NCBI RefSeq assembly: GCF_963678865.1
Contig: NZ_OY787459.1
Coordinates: forward strand, 772,501-836,500
Length of the DNA stretch: 64,000 nt
Source: Maridesulfovibrio sp.
GTDB lineage: Bacteria > Desulfobacterota > Desulfovibrionia > Desulfovibrionales > Desulfovibrionaceae
Direction of reading: 5' to 3'
The notes beneath the pieces are model-generated. The model did not search any database and was not told where the DNA came from. It saw only the letters and a list, made by a program, of their open reading frames with translations. The first letter of the stretch is position 1, and each line of letters opens with the position of its first letter. Both the position numbers and the translations under genes were made by a program. Shown in pieces: positions 1 to 9,010 of the stretch.

Positions 1-437
1 TCGCCCAGAAAATCACCGGCTTTACCGCCGATGACAATTACCGGCTGTTGATCCATATAAGACTTCATATGGATTCCTACCCGATACCCGACATCGCCGT
101 GAACGTAAATAGTCCCGCCGCGCATTGAGTAACCAAGAACATCCCCGGCCATTCCCCTGATGACAATACATCCGTCATCCATGGTATTTCCGGTACCGTC
201 CTGAACATTGCCGTTTACAACTATTTTCGGCCCCTTCATAAAAGAAGCCATGTCCTGACCGGGCGTGCCGTTGACCGTAAAAGTCAAATTACCCTTAAGG
301 GCTGTAGCTATGTACCTTTGTCCGACAACATTGTCGAGAACGAATTCACTCACGCCGTTATGAACATTTTCCCGCACAATCTCATTGAGCCTGCGGTAAT
401 CCATATCCGTGGCATCTATTCTGAATGATCCGGTCAT
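1..437 (-). CDS. Glutamate synthase GXGXG-domain protein (partial, C-terminus outside window)
   Basis: This is the stand-alone form of the C-terminal beta-helix domain of the glutamate synthase large subunit, a structural domain that supports the ammonia tunnel between glutaminase and synthase sites. Read from the ATG at 437 it gives 145 residues with the repeating Gly-rich pattern of the family (KGNLTFTVNGTPGQ, MDDGCIVIRGMAGDVLG, GGTIYVHGDVG). It begins 4 nt after the glutaminase gene ends, so the two are almost certainly co-translated. It is the last visible cistron of a five-gene minus-strand operon and runs off the left edge. The domain assignment is good; the missing C-terminus prevents a length check. 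Confidence 0.85.
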   Translation of the reverse strand, partial: MTGSFRIDATDMDYRRLNEIVRENVHNGVSEFVLDNVVGQRYIATALKGNLTFTVNGTPGQDMASFMKGPKIVVNGNVQDGTGNTMDDGCIVIRGMAGDVLGYSMRGGTIYVHGDVGYRVGIHMKSYMDQQPVIVIGGKAGDFLG

Positions 438-441
438 GGTT

Positions 442-1542
442 TCACCCGTCCGCCTGAACTATGACCGGCTCCCCGGCCTTGGGCATCCAGACTTCATCCA
501 GATCGGGACAGACCTTACGAATGGCACTTTCCTCACTGGACATGTAGACCCGGTCATCTTTGCTGGCAACAACAAGCGGGCGCAGCTTGATACGGTCATT
601 GAGCCCCCACAGGCTGTCGGAATCCGCCACTAAAATGGCGAACGGACCGTTCAGCATGGCACTTGCGTATGTGGTTCTAAGTACGCTGTAAAGCTTTTTC
701 TGCTCTTCATCCATTTTTTCAATCTCCTCCCAGAAAGGAGGAGCAAAAACAGAGGAAGCCAGTTTTCGGCTCAAACCGTGTTTACGTACCAGCAAATCAA
801 TTAAATATGCAACAACTTCCGTATCGGTATTCATGGTGCATTCATACCCATGGGTACAAAGATACCGACGATTGATACCGTATGATGATATCTCACCGTT
901 ATGAACAATGGACCAGTCCAGAATAGTAAACGGATGCGCCCCGCCCCACCAGCCCGGCGTATTGGTCGGGAACCGGTTATGCCCGGTCCAGAGATAAGCC
1001 GTATATTCATCCAGCCGATAAAATTCCGCAATATCTTCCGGGTATCCCACCCCTTTAAAGGCACCCATATTTTTCCCGCTGGAAAGCACAAAAGCTCCCG
1101 GAACTTCCTTATTGATCTTCATAACCACGCCGACGATATAATCAGCTTCATCTCCGCCGCTAAAATCGGATTGGGGCCTCAATTCTTTGGGATAAACAAA
1201 AAAGCGCCAGACCACAGGCGGATTCGTAATGCTGAGCACCTTCCGGGTCCGTATGGGTTCGGACTCATTAATATCAAAAAATCTTTTGATTATGACCTCA
1301 GCCTTATCAAGAGCCTGTTGGTCATCGCAAAGCAATTGCAGGCAGTATTTATCCGCCAGTTCCGGGTAAATGCCATAGGCGGCAAAACCGCCGCCCAGTC
1401 CGTTGCCCCGGTCATGCATACAGGCCATGGCCCGGATGGGAATATCGCCCGGAATACACTCCCGGCGTTTGCTGATTACACCGAACACCCCGCAACCCGA
1501 GATATCCTTCTCAAAATCATGATAATTATCAGGTGCTTTCAT
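442..1542 (-). CDS. Glutamate synthase glutaminase (class II amidotransferase) subunit
   Basis: This Ntn-type amidotransferase domain would hydrolyse glutamine and pass ammonia to the FMN subunit. I start it at the ATG at 1542, preceded by GGAGG at a 7-nt spacing, although the frame stays open to 1659 inside the upstream gene. The protein is about 366 residues. The nucleophile is not residue 2 as in MCG-type enzymes: it is Cys17 in DISGCGVFG, so a 16-residue propeptide is probably removed to free the N-terminal Cys, as in classical GltB. RFPTNTPGWWGGAHPF and IVHNGEISS are typical glutamine-site motifs. Neighbours are the FAD oxidoreductase upstream and the GXGXG protein downstream. Confidence 0.88.
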   Translation of the reverse strand: MKAPDNYHDFEKDISGCGVFGVISKRRECIPGDIPIRAMACMHDRGNGLGGGFAAYGIYPELADKYCLQLLCDDQQALDKAEVIIKRFFDINESEPIRTRKVLSITNPPVVWRFFVYPKELRPQSDFSGGDEADYIVGVVMKINKEVPGAFVLSSGKNMGAFKGVGYPEDIAEFYRLDEYTAYLWTGHNRFPTNTPGWWGGAHPFTILDWSIVHNGEISSYGINRRYLCTHGYECTMNTDTEVVAYLIDLLVRKHGLSRKLASSVFAPPFWEEIEKMDEEQKKLYSVLRTTYASAMLNGPFAILVADSDSLWGLNDRIKLRPLVVASKDDRVYMSSEESAIRKVCPDLDEVWMPKAGEPVIVQADG

Positions 1543-1561
1543 GTCTGAGACCTCCGGCGGC

Positions 1562-2839
1562 CTATTTGCTTTCAGGGTTCCATGCCTTGTTGAAAAAATC
1601 GTCCGGCCACATGAGGACATCCGGCTCTCCTTCACTGAGCCGTTTACGGGTTTGAGCATCTACTTTGAATTTAAATTTGATAAACGATGTATACATGCCT
1701 GCGAAATCAATATCCCCTACCAGAACATAACCGACCAGCTGATCTTTTTTAAAAACCAGCCTGCGATAACTCTGCTTCGGTTCATCAAAAAAAGTATAAA
1801 TCTCATAATCAGGATCAGCAGAATCTGGATTGACCTCGCCTACAGAAATAGTAGGAAGGCCGAAAAAACTTATCGAACTCATGGACATGGTTCCGGGATA
1901 GGCGGATTTATTTCCAGCCATATTTCGCCCGGCGTAGTAACCTTGAGTGTAAGCATTAGACCAGATCGGGACAACCTTGTCTTTGTCAAAGACAACATCA
2001 CGGGCCTGAGCTACGTCTCCGGCTGCATAAATATTGTCTACTCCGGTAAACATATTGTCATCGACAAGAATCCCCTTATCCACAGAGAGTCCCGCTTCCT
2101 CTGCAAGCCGAACATTCGAGACCACACCGATAGCGAGAACAATGGCGTCCGCTTCAAGAAAACTTTTGTCGTCCAACAGGATTCCGCGCAGCTTACCTGT
2201 TTTGTCGCGCACAATCTCCCTGCCGTTTACCCCGCAGCGAACCATCATTCCGGCTTCTCCCACCCGACGGGAAATCAACCCGGCTGCTTTGTCATCATAA
2301 GCAAGGGACAAAATGCGATCCCTCTCTTCTACAACAGTAACCTCCACACCTCGATTGTATAAAGACTCAGCAGCCTTCATCCCGATTAATCCGCCGCCGA
2401 TAACAACCGCCCGCTTCAAACTCTTAACCGATTCAATCAATTTATAAGCATCTTTAGCGGCGGTAAAATTATAAACATCATCCCCTTCAACACCCTTGAT
2501 CTCCGGCACAAATGGTTTGCCCCCGGTAGCAATGAGCAATTTTTCATATGGAATTTTGGTGCCATCAGAGGTCAGCAGTTCCCGTGTTTCAAGGTCAATT
2601 TTCTCAATATAGGTTGCAAGTTTGAGGGTTACATCCTTACCCGTGTAGTAATCCCCCGAACGCATGGAGAACCGTTCGGGATTGATGCGTCCTGCCAGCA
2701 GGTAAGAAGTAAGCGGCTTACCGTAAGCAGCAGTATTCTCCGCCCCGATCACTATAATGGGGGTATCACGGTCATATTTCCTGATGCCGTCGATGGCGCC
2801 CAGTGATGCAATGCCATTTCCGATAATAACATATGCCAT
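1562..2839 (-). CDS. FAD-dependent NAD(P)H oxidoreductase of the glutamate synthase cluster
   Basis: A 425-residue pyridine nucleotide-disulphide oxidoreductase-type flavoprotein. It starts with the FAD dinucleotide fold (VIIGNGIASLGA, residues 4-15), has a second NAD(P)H fold near residues 145-165 (AVVIGGGLIGMKAAESL), and a later FAD motif (DNIYAAGDVAQ). It resembles nitrite-reductase or rubredoxin-reductase type enzymes. In the operon it lies 3 nt after the ferredoxin gene and 19 nt before the glutaminase start. The inferred role is to take electrons from NAD(P)H and deliver them through the Fe-S protein to the FMN synthase. The exact electron donor cannot be read from sequence. Confidence 0.85.
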   Translation of the reverse strand: MAYVIIGNGIASLGAIDGIRKYDRDTPIIVIGAENTAAYGKPLTSYLLAGRINPERFSMRSGDYYTGKDVTLKLATYIEKIDLETRELLTSDGTKIPYEKLLIATGGKPFVPEIKGVEGDDVYNFTAAKDAYKLIESVKSLKRAVVIGGGLIGMKAAESLYNRGVEVTVVEERDRILSLAYDDKAAGLISRRVGEAGMMVRCGVNGREIVRDKTGKLRGILLDDKSFLEADAIVLAIGVVSNVRLAEEAGLSVDKGILVDDNMFTGVDNIYAAGDVAQARDVVFDKDKVVPIWSNAYTQGYYAGRNMAGNKSAYPGTMSMSSISFFGLPTISVGEVNPDSADPDYEIYTFFDEPKQSYRRLVFKKDQLVGYVLVGDIDFAGMYTSFIKFKFKVDAQTRKRLSEGEPDVLMWPDDFFNKAWNPESK

Positions 2840-2842
2840 GGC

Positions 2843-3286
2843 TTACCTCTCTTCGTACTTCAAAGCACGGTTGGGACAGGCTTCCACGCAGGCCGGACCT
2901 TTTACCCTGTCGGCACAAAGGTCGCATTTGATAATTTTATTATTATACTTATCGCGCTGAATGGCTCCATACGGGCAAGCCATGAGACAAGTCCAGCAGC
3001 CTACGCACTTATCAGCATCATACACCGTAATTCCGGTTTCCTCATCCTTAATCAGCGCACCGGAAATACAGACAGGTACGCATTCCGGTTCTTCGCAATG
3101 ACGGCAGCTGATGGCGACATAAACATCACAATTCTCAATTACCCGTTTACGGGAAATCAGCCCCTCGGCCCGTTCCTTCCTGAACGCAAGGATAAGGTCA
3201 TTATCTTTGGAATGAGACGCAAGACAGGCCATCTCACAAAGACAGCAACCTATGCAAAAATTTTTATCTGGATAAATTCTTTTCAT
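2843..3286 (-). CDS. 4Fe-4S ferredoxin-type electron transfer subunit
   Basis: A 147-residue polyferredoxin of the DmsB/HycB type with four Cys clusters: CIGCCLCEMAC near residue 11, the CRHCEEPECVPVC group, CVGCWTCLMAC and a final CDLC...CVEAC group, enough for about four [4Fe-4S] clusters. It sits between the FMN synthase gene and the FAD oxidoreductase gene, 3 nt from the latter, so it most likely wires the flavoprotein to the synthase. The ATG at 3286 has a GGAG site 6 nt upstream. There is no signal peptide, consistent with a cytoplasmic location. Confidence 0.88.
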   Translation of the reverse strand: MKRIYPDKNFCIGCCLCEMACLASHSKDNDLILAFRKERAEGLISRKRVIENCDVYVAISCRHCEEPECVPVCISGALIKDEETGITVYDADKCVGCWTCLMACPYGAIQRDKYNNKIIKCDLCADRVKGPACVEACPNRALKYEER

Positions 3287-3373
3287 CTATGTCTCCGGAG
3301 GCCTTACAGGGCCTTAAATCCTCTCCAAAAATGATAAAGCTCAACCGTTTTATTCACAAAATTTATATTTGCA

Positions 3374-4900
3374 TTACCTGCCGGCATGCTTCACGCCCAG
3401 AATATGCATTTCGGACTCCGTTAACCCTACGGCCCTTAATTTATCTCTGTTTCCACGCAAACTCTCAATAGAATTCAACCCCATGCCCCCGAGCATTTCT
3501 TTGATCTCATGAGACCAGCTGCGTACAAGATTAACCAGTCGTTCGGCGGCTATTTCCGGATTCTGACGTTTGGCAAGTTTACGGTCATTAGTGGCAATGC
3601 CCCACGGACACTTTCCTGTATAACAACGTCCGCAGAGGGTACACCCCACCGCTATCAATGCCGCAGTTCCGATGTTGACCGCATCGGCACCAAGAGCGAT
3701 GGCTTTGATAACATCAGCGCTACAACGGAATCCCCCCCCGGCAATAATTGAAGCTTTTGAACGAATCCCCTCATCCCGCAACCGCTGATCCACACTTGCG
3801 AGGGCCAGTTCAATCGGAATGCCCACATTATCACGGGTCATAGCCGGAGCCGCCCCGGTTCCGCCCTTCATGCCGTCAATGTTCAGGATGTCCGCCCCGG
3901 CGCGTACAACACCGGATGCAATTGCCGCGACATTATGTACAGCCGCAATCTTAACAGCTACCGGAACCCGGTATTCTGTTGCTTCCTTAAGCGCAAAAAT
4001 TAATTGCAGCAGGTCTTCAATGGAATAGATATCATGATGCGGAGCAGGTGAAATAGCATCTGAGCCCGGCGGGATCATACGCGTTTCGGAAATCATACTA
4101 TTAATCTTTTCACCCGGCAGATGCCCTCCAATACCCGGCTTGGCACCCTGCCCGACCTTGATTTCAATACCCACCCCGGCATTCAGGTAATCGCCGTGAA
4201 CACCGAACCGTCCAGAAGCTACCTGCACAATGGTCCATTGTCCGTACTTATACAACGATTTATGCAAACCGCCTTCCCCGGTATTGTAAACCGTATTCAA
4301 TTCTTTGGCCGCCATAGCCATTGCAGCGTGCAGATTGTAGTTGATTGCACCCAAAGACATACCTGCGAAAGTTATCGGGGTAGCCAATTCTATCTGGGGG
4401 GGCAGTTCGGTTTTGAGTTTCGGATTACCTTCAGCATCAAATGCGACCTCAACCCGGTCCGGCTTAGCACCGAGGAAAGTCTTCAATTCCATTGGTTCAC
4501 GCAGAGGATCAATAGACGGATTGGTGACCTGACTGGCATCCAGCAACAGACGGTCCCAATACACAGGAATATCCACCGGACTGCCCATCCCAGCCAGCAG
4601 CACTCCGCCACTCTCTGCCTGATTATAAATGTTGCGTATAAAATTGGGTCGCCATGTGGCATTTGGACGGAAATCCGACTCATTCAACCTGATCGTCAAT
4701 GCTGCAGTGGGACACATGGCCGCGCAACGGTGGCACCCAACACATCGCCGGTTGTCATGAGCCACTTTTCCACGGGCATCATCCCAGAAATGTGCTTCGT
4801 AAGAGCACTGTTTTATACAGACTTTACAGTCTATACACAGATCAGGGTTACGCACTATACGGAATTCATGAAATGTGCTGGCAAATTTTCTGAAAAGCAA
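3374..4900 (-). CDS. Archaeal-type glutamate synthase FMN subunit with N-terminal ferredoxin domain
   Basis: The synthase proper converts 2-oxoglutarate plus ammonia to glutamate at FMN. The N-terminus carries two [4Fe-4S] motifs (CIDCKVCIKQC, CVGCHRCAAMC), followed by the FMN-binding barrel (TGEGGLHKSLYKYGQ, KVGQGAKPGIGGHLPG, GGTGAAPAM) and the Cys cluster CTLCGRCYTGKC that holds the third Fe-S centre. The frame is open to 4915. I prefer the TTG at 4900 (about 508 residues) because GGAGG lies 5 nt before it, and that GGAGG belongs to a dispersed repeat copy at 4906-4996. It is the first gene of the five-cistron cluster. Start confidence is moderate; identity is strong. Confidence 0.9.
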   Translation of the reverse strand: MLFRKFASTFHEFRIVRNPDLCIDCKVCIKQCSYEAHFWDDARGKVAHDNRRCVGCHRCAAMCPTAALTIRLNESDFRPNATWRPNFIRNIYNQAESGGVLLAGMGSPVDIPVYWDRLLLDASQVTNPSIDPLREPMELKTFLGAKPDRVEVAFDAEGNPKLKTELPPQIELATPITFAGMSLGAINYNLHAAMAMAAKELNTVYNTGEGGLHKSLYKYGQWTIVQVASGRFGVHGDYLNAGVGIEIKVGQGAKPGIGGHLPGEKINSMISETRMIPPGSDAISPAPHHDIYSIEDLLQLIFALKEATEYRVPVAVKIAAVHNVAAIASGVVRAGADILNIDGMKGGTGAAPAMTRDNVGIPIELALASVDQRLRDEGIRSKASIIAGGGFRCSADVIKAIALGADAVNIGTAALIAVGCTLCGRCYTGKCPWGIATNDRKLAKRQNPEIAAERLVNLVRSWSHEIKEMLGGMGLNSIESLRGNRDKLRAVGLTESEMHILGVKHAGR

Positions 4901-4905
4901 TGATG

Positions 4906-4996
4906 CCTCCGGCAACAGGAAAAGAAGACCTTAGCAGAACCTTCCTTTCCCAGACCCCATCCATTCGAAACATTTCACCAAGCTTCGCTCCGGGGT
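4906..4996 (+). repeat. Dispersed intergenic repeat, copy 1
   Basis: This copy has the family order: CCTCCGGC box (4906-4913), an imperfect hairpin with GGAAAAGAAG and CTTCCTTTCC arms, CCCAGACCCC, an AAACATTT box and a GCTTCGCTC box near 4982. The end at 4906 overlaps the start region of the FMN synthase gene, where the complementary GCCGGAGG acts as its Shine-Dalgarno sequence. Confidence 0.6.
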
Positions 4997-5037
4997 ATTT
5001 TAAAATTTTGCAGTAAACTACGTCACTGCCTCCATCT

Positions 5038-5724
5038 CTATTTTACTAAAGGCCATAAATTCAAATGCCTTGCTGGTGAATATCCATCGTAAAAAGCTTC
5101 ACCCAGACTGGAAAAATTTACTCTATTTCTCCAACTGATCTTTTTAGCATATTTATCTCCGGGTAGAAAACAGCGACGGCTATTCTTATTGCCAACCCAC
5201 GGCATATTAAATTTCTTCAATTTACTGACCACAGGCCAAAAGCCCTTCTTTCCTTTATAAGCCTTTCGCTGGGCCTGGAGAAGCAGTTTCTGCCTGCCGC
5301 TGTCATTACCTTCATGAAAATAAAAAAAAGCCGCGCCCTTGCTGATCATGTATTTATTCACGAATACATCATCCACATAGACCCAACCGACTATGCGTTT
5401 ATAACGATCAATCCCTTTTCCCGCAAAATCAATACGTACCCGTTTACCGAGAATCAACTTAGAAAGCAGGTCCTTGGCCTCTTGGGCATAATATTGGTCA
5501 GCTTTGCCTTTCCGGCCTATTTCCGGAGTATCTATTCCGGCAATGCGTACTCGTTTGCTGTTATCAAGAATGAAGGTATCACCATCTATTACATAACGGA
5601 CTTCAGCCTCAAACGCTGATGCTGAAGCCGCACTGAATAACAGACAACATACAATAAAAAATAAAACGGGGCCCTTAAGGACCCCGCTTCGTAAATTGTT
5701 TTTTTCAATTTCTAATTTCGGCAT
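5038..5724 (-). CDS. Secreted thermonuclease-family (SNase) protein
   Basis: A 228-residue staphylococcal-nuclease-like protein. A hydrophobic stretch (VLFFIVCCLLFSAASASA, residues 20-37) ending in ASA looks like a Sec signal peptide. The nuclease core shows the DGDTFIL, RVRIAGIDTPEIG and RIVGWVYVDD motifs, containing the catalytic Asp/Arg/Glu positions of the family. The C-terminal 70 residues are basic and not recognisable. It begins 10 nt after glgP ends, with GAAGGA before the ATG. An intrinsic-terminator-like hairpin lies inside the signal peptide codons (see 5655-5686), so expression from the glgP message may be limited. Confidence 0.8.
   Translation of the reverse strand: MPKLEIEKNNLRSGVLKGPVLFFIVCCLLFSAASASAFEAEVRYVIDGDTFILDNSKRVRIAGIDTPEIGRKGKADQYYAQEAKDLLSKLILGKRVRIDFAGKGIDRYKRIVGWVYVDDVFVNKYMISKGAAFFYFHEGNDSGRQKLLLQAQRKAYKGKKGFWPVVSKLKKFNMPWVGNKNSRRCFLPGDKYAKKISWRNRVNFSSLGEAFYDGYSPARHLNLWPLVK
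5655..5686 (-). terminator. Intrinsic terminator inside the SNase 5' coding region
   Basis: On the minus strand CGGGG (5686-5682) pairs with CCCCG (5671-5667) around an inner CC/GG pair and is followed by TTTTATTTTTT. It is where a glgP terminator would be expected, but it falls within codons of the SNase signal peptide. Confidence 0.6.
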
Positions 5725-5734
5725 TCAATTCCTT

Positions 5735-8302
5735 CTACTGCGCCCAATGGATCAAACCGAGGGAATGGGGATCAAGCAGCAGTTCATGATTAGGCAGGAT
5801 GCGTACGGTATAACCGAATCTTCCTGCCTCATGGGGCATAACCTCGCCTTGATAGACGTGCCAGCCTCCGCCCATGTCTTCTTCCTGAGTCATGACGACG
5901 GTGCGTCGGCGGGCAAAATTACCATCCTGCCCAACAGGCCCGGCATAAATTTCCACCTGCACATTATCCGGGGTCAAACCGTTGAGGAAAACTTCTGCAG
6001 AGATGATGATAGGTTCCTCAACATAAATATCGGTATGCACTTCCGAAGTTATGTTACGGACTTTCAAGCTGGACCACTTGGTCATCACTTCCATTCTCCA
6101 TGCAGCCAGTTCCTTGGCCCCCTGGAAATCATTCTTGTGCATGGTTTTGTAATTGTTGAATGCTGGCTGGTAAGCTTTTTCAGTGTAATCTTCCACCATG
6201 CGGTTTGCGTTGAACTCAGGTCCCAGAATTCGAAGCGCTTTCTTGACCTTGACAATCCAGTTACGGGGAAGACTGCCGTGACCACGGTCATAGAATTCTG
6301 GGATTATGTCATTTTCCAGCACTTTGTAAAGAGTCTGGCTTTCCACAAAATCCTGATATTCATGATCGTTGTAATCTTCTCCCCGACCGATAGCCCAGCC
6401 GAGGCTGTTGTCGGGCAGATAGGCTTCATCCCACCAGCCGTCAGGGGTACTGAACTGGAGCACACCGTTTGCCATGGCCTTCATGCCGCTCGTTCCGCAG
6501 GCCTCAAGAGGACGTCTCGGCGTATTCAACCAGACATCGCAGCCCTGAACCATGTAATTTGCAATCTTCATGTCATAGTCTTCAAGGAAAACCAGACTCA
6601 TGCGGCATTCTTCACGACGGCAAAACTGGATGAGGTCTTGAATGAGCTTCTTGCCTCCATTGTCCTGAGGATGCGCTTTACCTGCAAAAATAAACTGCAC
6701 GGGCTGCTTGGAGTCGGAAATGATCTTCAGCAGACGTTCCTTGTCCTTGAAGAGCAACCCTGCACGCTTATATGTTGCAAACCTGCGTGCAAAACCTATG
6801 GTCAATGCACGGGGATCGAGCACTTCATCAGCAAGCTCGATTTCCTTGCGTCTGGCACCGACATTCATAAGCTGACGACGCAGACGTTTACGCACGAAAT
6901 CCACCAGCCGCTCACGAAGGCGTTCATGGGTTCGCCAGAGTTCAGCATCAGGGATGTTGTCAGTCTGTTTCCAGACACGGCCGCAATCCGGGTCCTCACG
7001 CCAGTTAGGACCAAGATAACGATCAAAAAGCAACGAAAAATCCGTAGCGACCCATGTAGGCATATGCACGCCATTGGTAATTGCTCCGATAGGCACATCC
7101 TCTACCGGATACTGCGGCCATACCCTCTGCCACATATTCCTCGAAACATGTCCGTGCAGCTTGGACACACCGTTATTGAAACGAGAAAGTTTCAGGGCAA
7201 GCACAGTCATGCAGAACTGCTCGGCATCATCATGCGGATCTTCCCTGCCAAGGGAAAGAAAAACTTTGTAAGCAAGTCCCATGGTCTGGGCATAAGGCTC
7301 AAAATAAGGACGCATCAGGTCTGCCGGAAAACGGTCATTACCGGCCGGAACCGGTGTATGGGTAGTAAAAATACTTGAAGAAGCGACCATTTCCATGGCT
7401 GCTTCAAAAGAAAGGCCGTGCTCAGTCATGAAAACACGGATGCGCTCCAGCCCGGCAAAAGCTGAATGACCTTCATTCATATGGATAACACTGGGTTCAA
7501 GCCCAAGAACCGCAAGAGCCTTGATTCCGCCAATTCCAAGCAGGATTTCCTGCCAGAGTCGCATTTCAAGATCTCCGCCGTAAAGACGTGCTGTAATATT
7601 GCGGAAATAGATCGGATTTTCAGAAATATTGGTGTCGAGCAGATACAGGGTGACACGCCCGACCTCAACATACCAGACTTTGACTTTAAGATCCTCACCC
7701 TTAATCTTCAAGGTGAATTTAACATCATTACCGCTCTTGTCCTTAGCGGCTTTGATGGACATTTCCTCAAAATCATGACTGGGATAACGTTCCTGCTGCC
7801 AGCCGTCCTGAGTCATATACTGGCGAAAATAACCGTGCTGATAGCAAAGTCCTATTCCCACCAGCGGAATATTCAGGTCACTTGCCGATTTCAGATGGTC
7901 TCCGGCCAGCATACCAAGACCGCCGGAATAAATAGGCAGGCTGAGACCGATGCCGTATTCAAAACTGAAATACGCTACAACTGGCTCTCCTTTTTCAGCC
8001 CCATCAAATTTGTAGGAACAACCCTCACGGGCAAGATAATTTCTCTGAACTCTGACTGCTTCCCTGAGACGCTGAATAAAAAAATCATCATTGGCGAGTT
8101 CTTCAAGCTTCTGCTGAGGCAGACTATTCAGGAACTTTACCGGATTCTGTTGGCAATCCCGCCAGAGCACCTGATCGATTGAAGAAAAGATACTGGCAAT
8201 GTCGCTGTTCCAGACAAAAAGAAAGTTATATGCCAAGTCCCAAAGCTCTTTCAGTTGACTGGGCAGACGTGGAACGACGCTATAAACGCGAAGCGGCTGC
8301 AT
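5735..8302 (-). CDS. glgP: Alpha-glucan (glycogen/maltodextrin) phosphorylase
   Basis: It releases glucose-1-phosphate from alpha-1,4-glucans with PLP as cofactor. I start at ATG 8302 (855 residues), because TTCAAGGAGATAACT precedes it; the frame extends 16 codons upstream without a ribosome site. The N-terminus (LKELWDLAYNFLFVWN) is the domain typical of the phosphorylase subfamily seen in anaerobes. The PLP region EACGTSGMKAMANG and the following TPDGWWDEAY are conserved, as is the HMNEGHSAFAGLERIR segment. The length suits this longer bacterial subfamily. The SNase gene follows after 10 nt. Confidence 0.92.
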   Translation of the reverse strand: MQPLRVYSVVPRLPSQLKELWDLAYNFLFVWNSDIASIFSSIDQVLWRDCQQNPVKFLNSLPQQKLEELANDDFFIQRLREAVRVQRNYLAREGCSYKFDGAEKGEPVVAYFSFEYGIGLSLPIYSGGLGMLAGDHLKSASDLNIPLVGIGLCYQHGYFRQYMTQDGWQQERYPSHDFEEMSIKAAKDKSGNDVKFTLKIKGEDLKVKVWYVEVGRVTLYLLDTNISENPIYFRNITARLYGGDLEMRLWQEILLGIGGIKALAVLGLEPSVIHMNEGHSAFAGLERIRVFMTEHGLSFEAAMEMVASSSIFTTHTPVPAGNDRFPADLMRPYFEPYAQTMGLAYKVFLSLGREDPHDDAEQFCMTVLALKLSRFNNGVSKLHGHVSRNMWQRVWPQYPVEDVPIGAITNGVHMPTWVATDFSLLFDRYLGPNWREDPDCGRVWKQTDNIPDAELWRTHERLRERLVDFVRKRLRRQLMNVGARRKEIELADEVLDPRALTIGFARRFATYKRAGLLFKDKERLLKIISDSKQPVQFIFAGKAHPQDNGGKKLIQDLIQFCRREECRMSLVFLEDYDMKIANYMVQGCDVWLNTPRRPLEACGTSGMKAMANGVLQFSTPDGWWDEAYLPDNSLGWAIGRGEDYNDHEYQDFVESQTLYKVLENDIIPEFYDRGHGSLPRNWIVKVKKALRILGPEFNANRMVEDYTEKAYQPAFNNYKTMHKNDFQGAKELAAWRMEVMTKWSSLKVRNITSEVHTDIYVEEPIIISAEVFLNGLTPDNVQVEIYAGPVGQDGNFARRRTVVMTQEEDMGGGWHVYQGEVMPHEAGRFGYTVRILPNHELLLDPHSLGLIHWAQ

Positions 8303-8443
8303 AGTTATCTCCTTGAATATTGATTCAAAACGGGGTGGTGGACCGAACATATCAGAAACCCCGAACCTTTTACACTCATTTTTATTATTTGCCTTATTCA
8401 GGTTAACATTTCAAGACGGTTTAGCAATTATCTGGATAGAAAG

Positions 8444-8472
8444 TTGACACATTCGACTTACAAGAGCATTCT
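8444..8472 (+). promoter_or_regulatory. Possible sigma-70 promoter for dut
   Basis: TTGACA (8444-8449), a 17-nt spacer and a weak CATTCT (8467-8472) lie 40 nt before the dut ATG, in the 209-nt region between divergent glgP and dut. The -35 box is consensus; the -10 is poor. Confidence 0.4.
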
Positions 8473-8511
8473 GCCCCTTCAAAATATCACTTGTTCAAGG
8501 ATAGAAAAAGA

Positions 8512-8985
8512 ATGAATCCTACCCAATCCAATCCTGTTGAAGTAAAAGTAAAATTCCTCAACGAAACCGCCCGCGAAGGAGGGCTGGACTACGCCACTCC
8601 CAATTCTGCCGGAGTGGACCTGCGTGCCTGCATTGAAGATGATTTCGTGGAAATAGAACCGGGCGGAAGGTTCGCCTTCCCCGCAGGAATCGCCATTGAA
8701 ATCACTGCACCGGGTATTGCCGGATTTGTCTACTCCCGTAGCGGACTGGGTACCAAGGACGGCCTGACCGTCAGTCAGGGAGTCGGAGTTATCGACCCTG
8801 ACTACCGCGGAGAAATAAAAGTTTCCCTGCTCAACACCTCGGGTGAAAAACGACGAATTGAGCGTGGACAGCGCATTGCACAGCTCGTTTTCATGCCCTA
8901 CTGTCATGCCCTGCTGACTCCCAGCGAAGAACTTTCCGACACAACCAGAGGTGCCGGGGGATTCGGGCATACAGGCAAGAATTGA
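8512..8985 (+). CDS. dut: Deoxyuridine 5'-triphosphate nucleotidohydrolase
   Basis: It hydrolyses dUTP to dUMP and pyrophosphate, keeping uracil out of DNA and feeding dTMP synthesis. The 157-residue protein has all five trimeric dUTPase motifs in order: AGVDLRA, SRSGLGTKDG, GVIDPDYRGE, GQRIAQLV and the Gly-rich tail RGAGGFGHTG. I choose ATG 8512, with AAGGA about 10 nt upstream, over a TTG at 8491 in the same frame. argD follows after 25 nt on the same strand, so the pair is probably one transcript. Confidence 0.95.
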   Translation: MNPTQSNPVEVKVKFLNETAREGGLDYATPNSAGVDLRACIEDDFVEIEPGGRFAFPAGIAIEITAPGIAGFVYSRSGLGTKDGLTVSQGVGVIDPDYRGEIKVSLLNTSGEKRRIERGQRIAQLVFMPYCHALLTPSEELSDTTRGAGGFGHTGKN

Positions 8986-9010
8986 TCATCCACTGAAATA
9001 GAATAATATC

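Noticed and set aside
1541..2362. A 273-codon plus-strand frame opposite the FAD oxidoreductase
   Set aside because: Antisense shadow of a gene with clear dinucleotide-binding motifs.
5696..7378. A 560-codon open frame on the plus strand opposite glgP
   Set aside because: It lies wholly antisense to the conserved phosphorylase gene, lacks a ribosome site and shows no domain; a mirror frame caused by codon bias.
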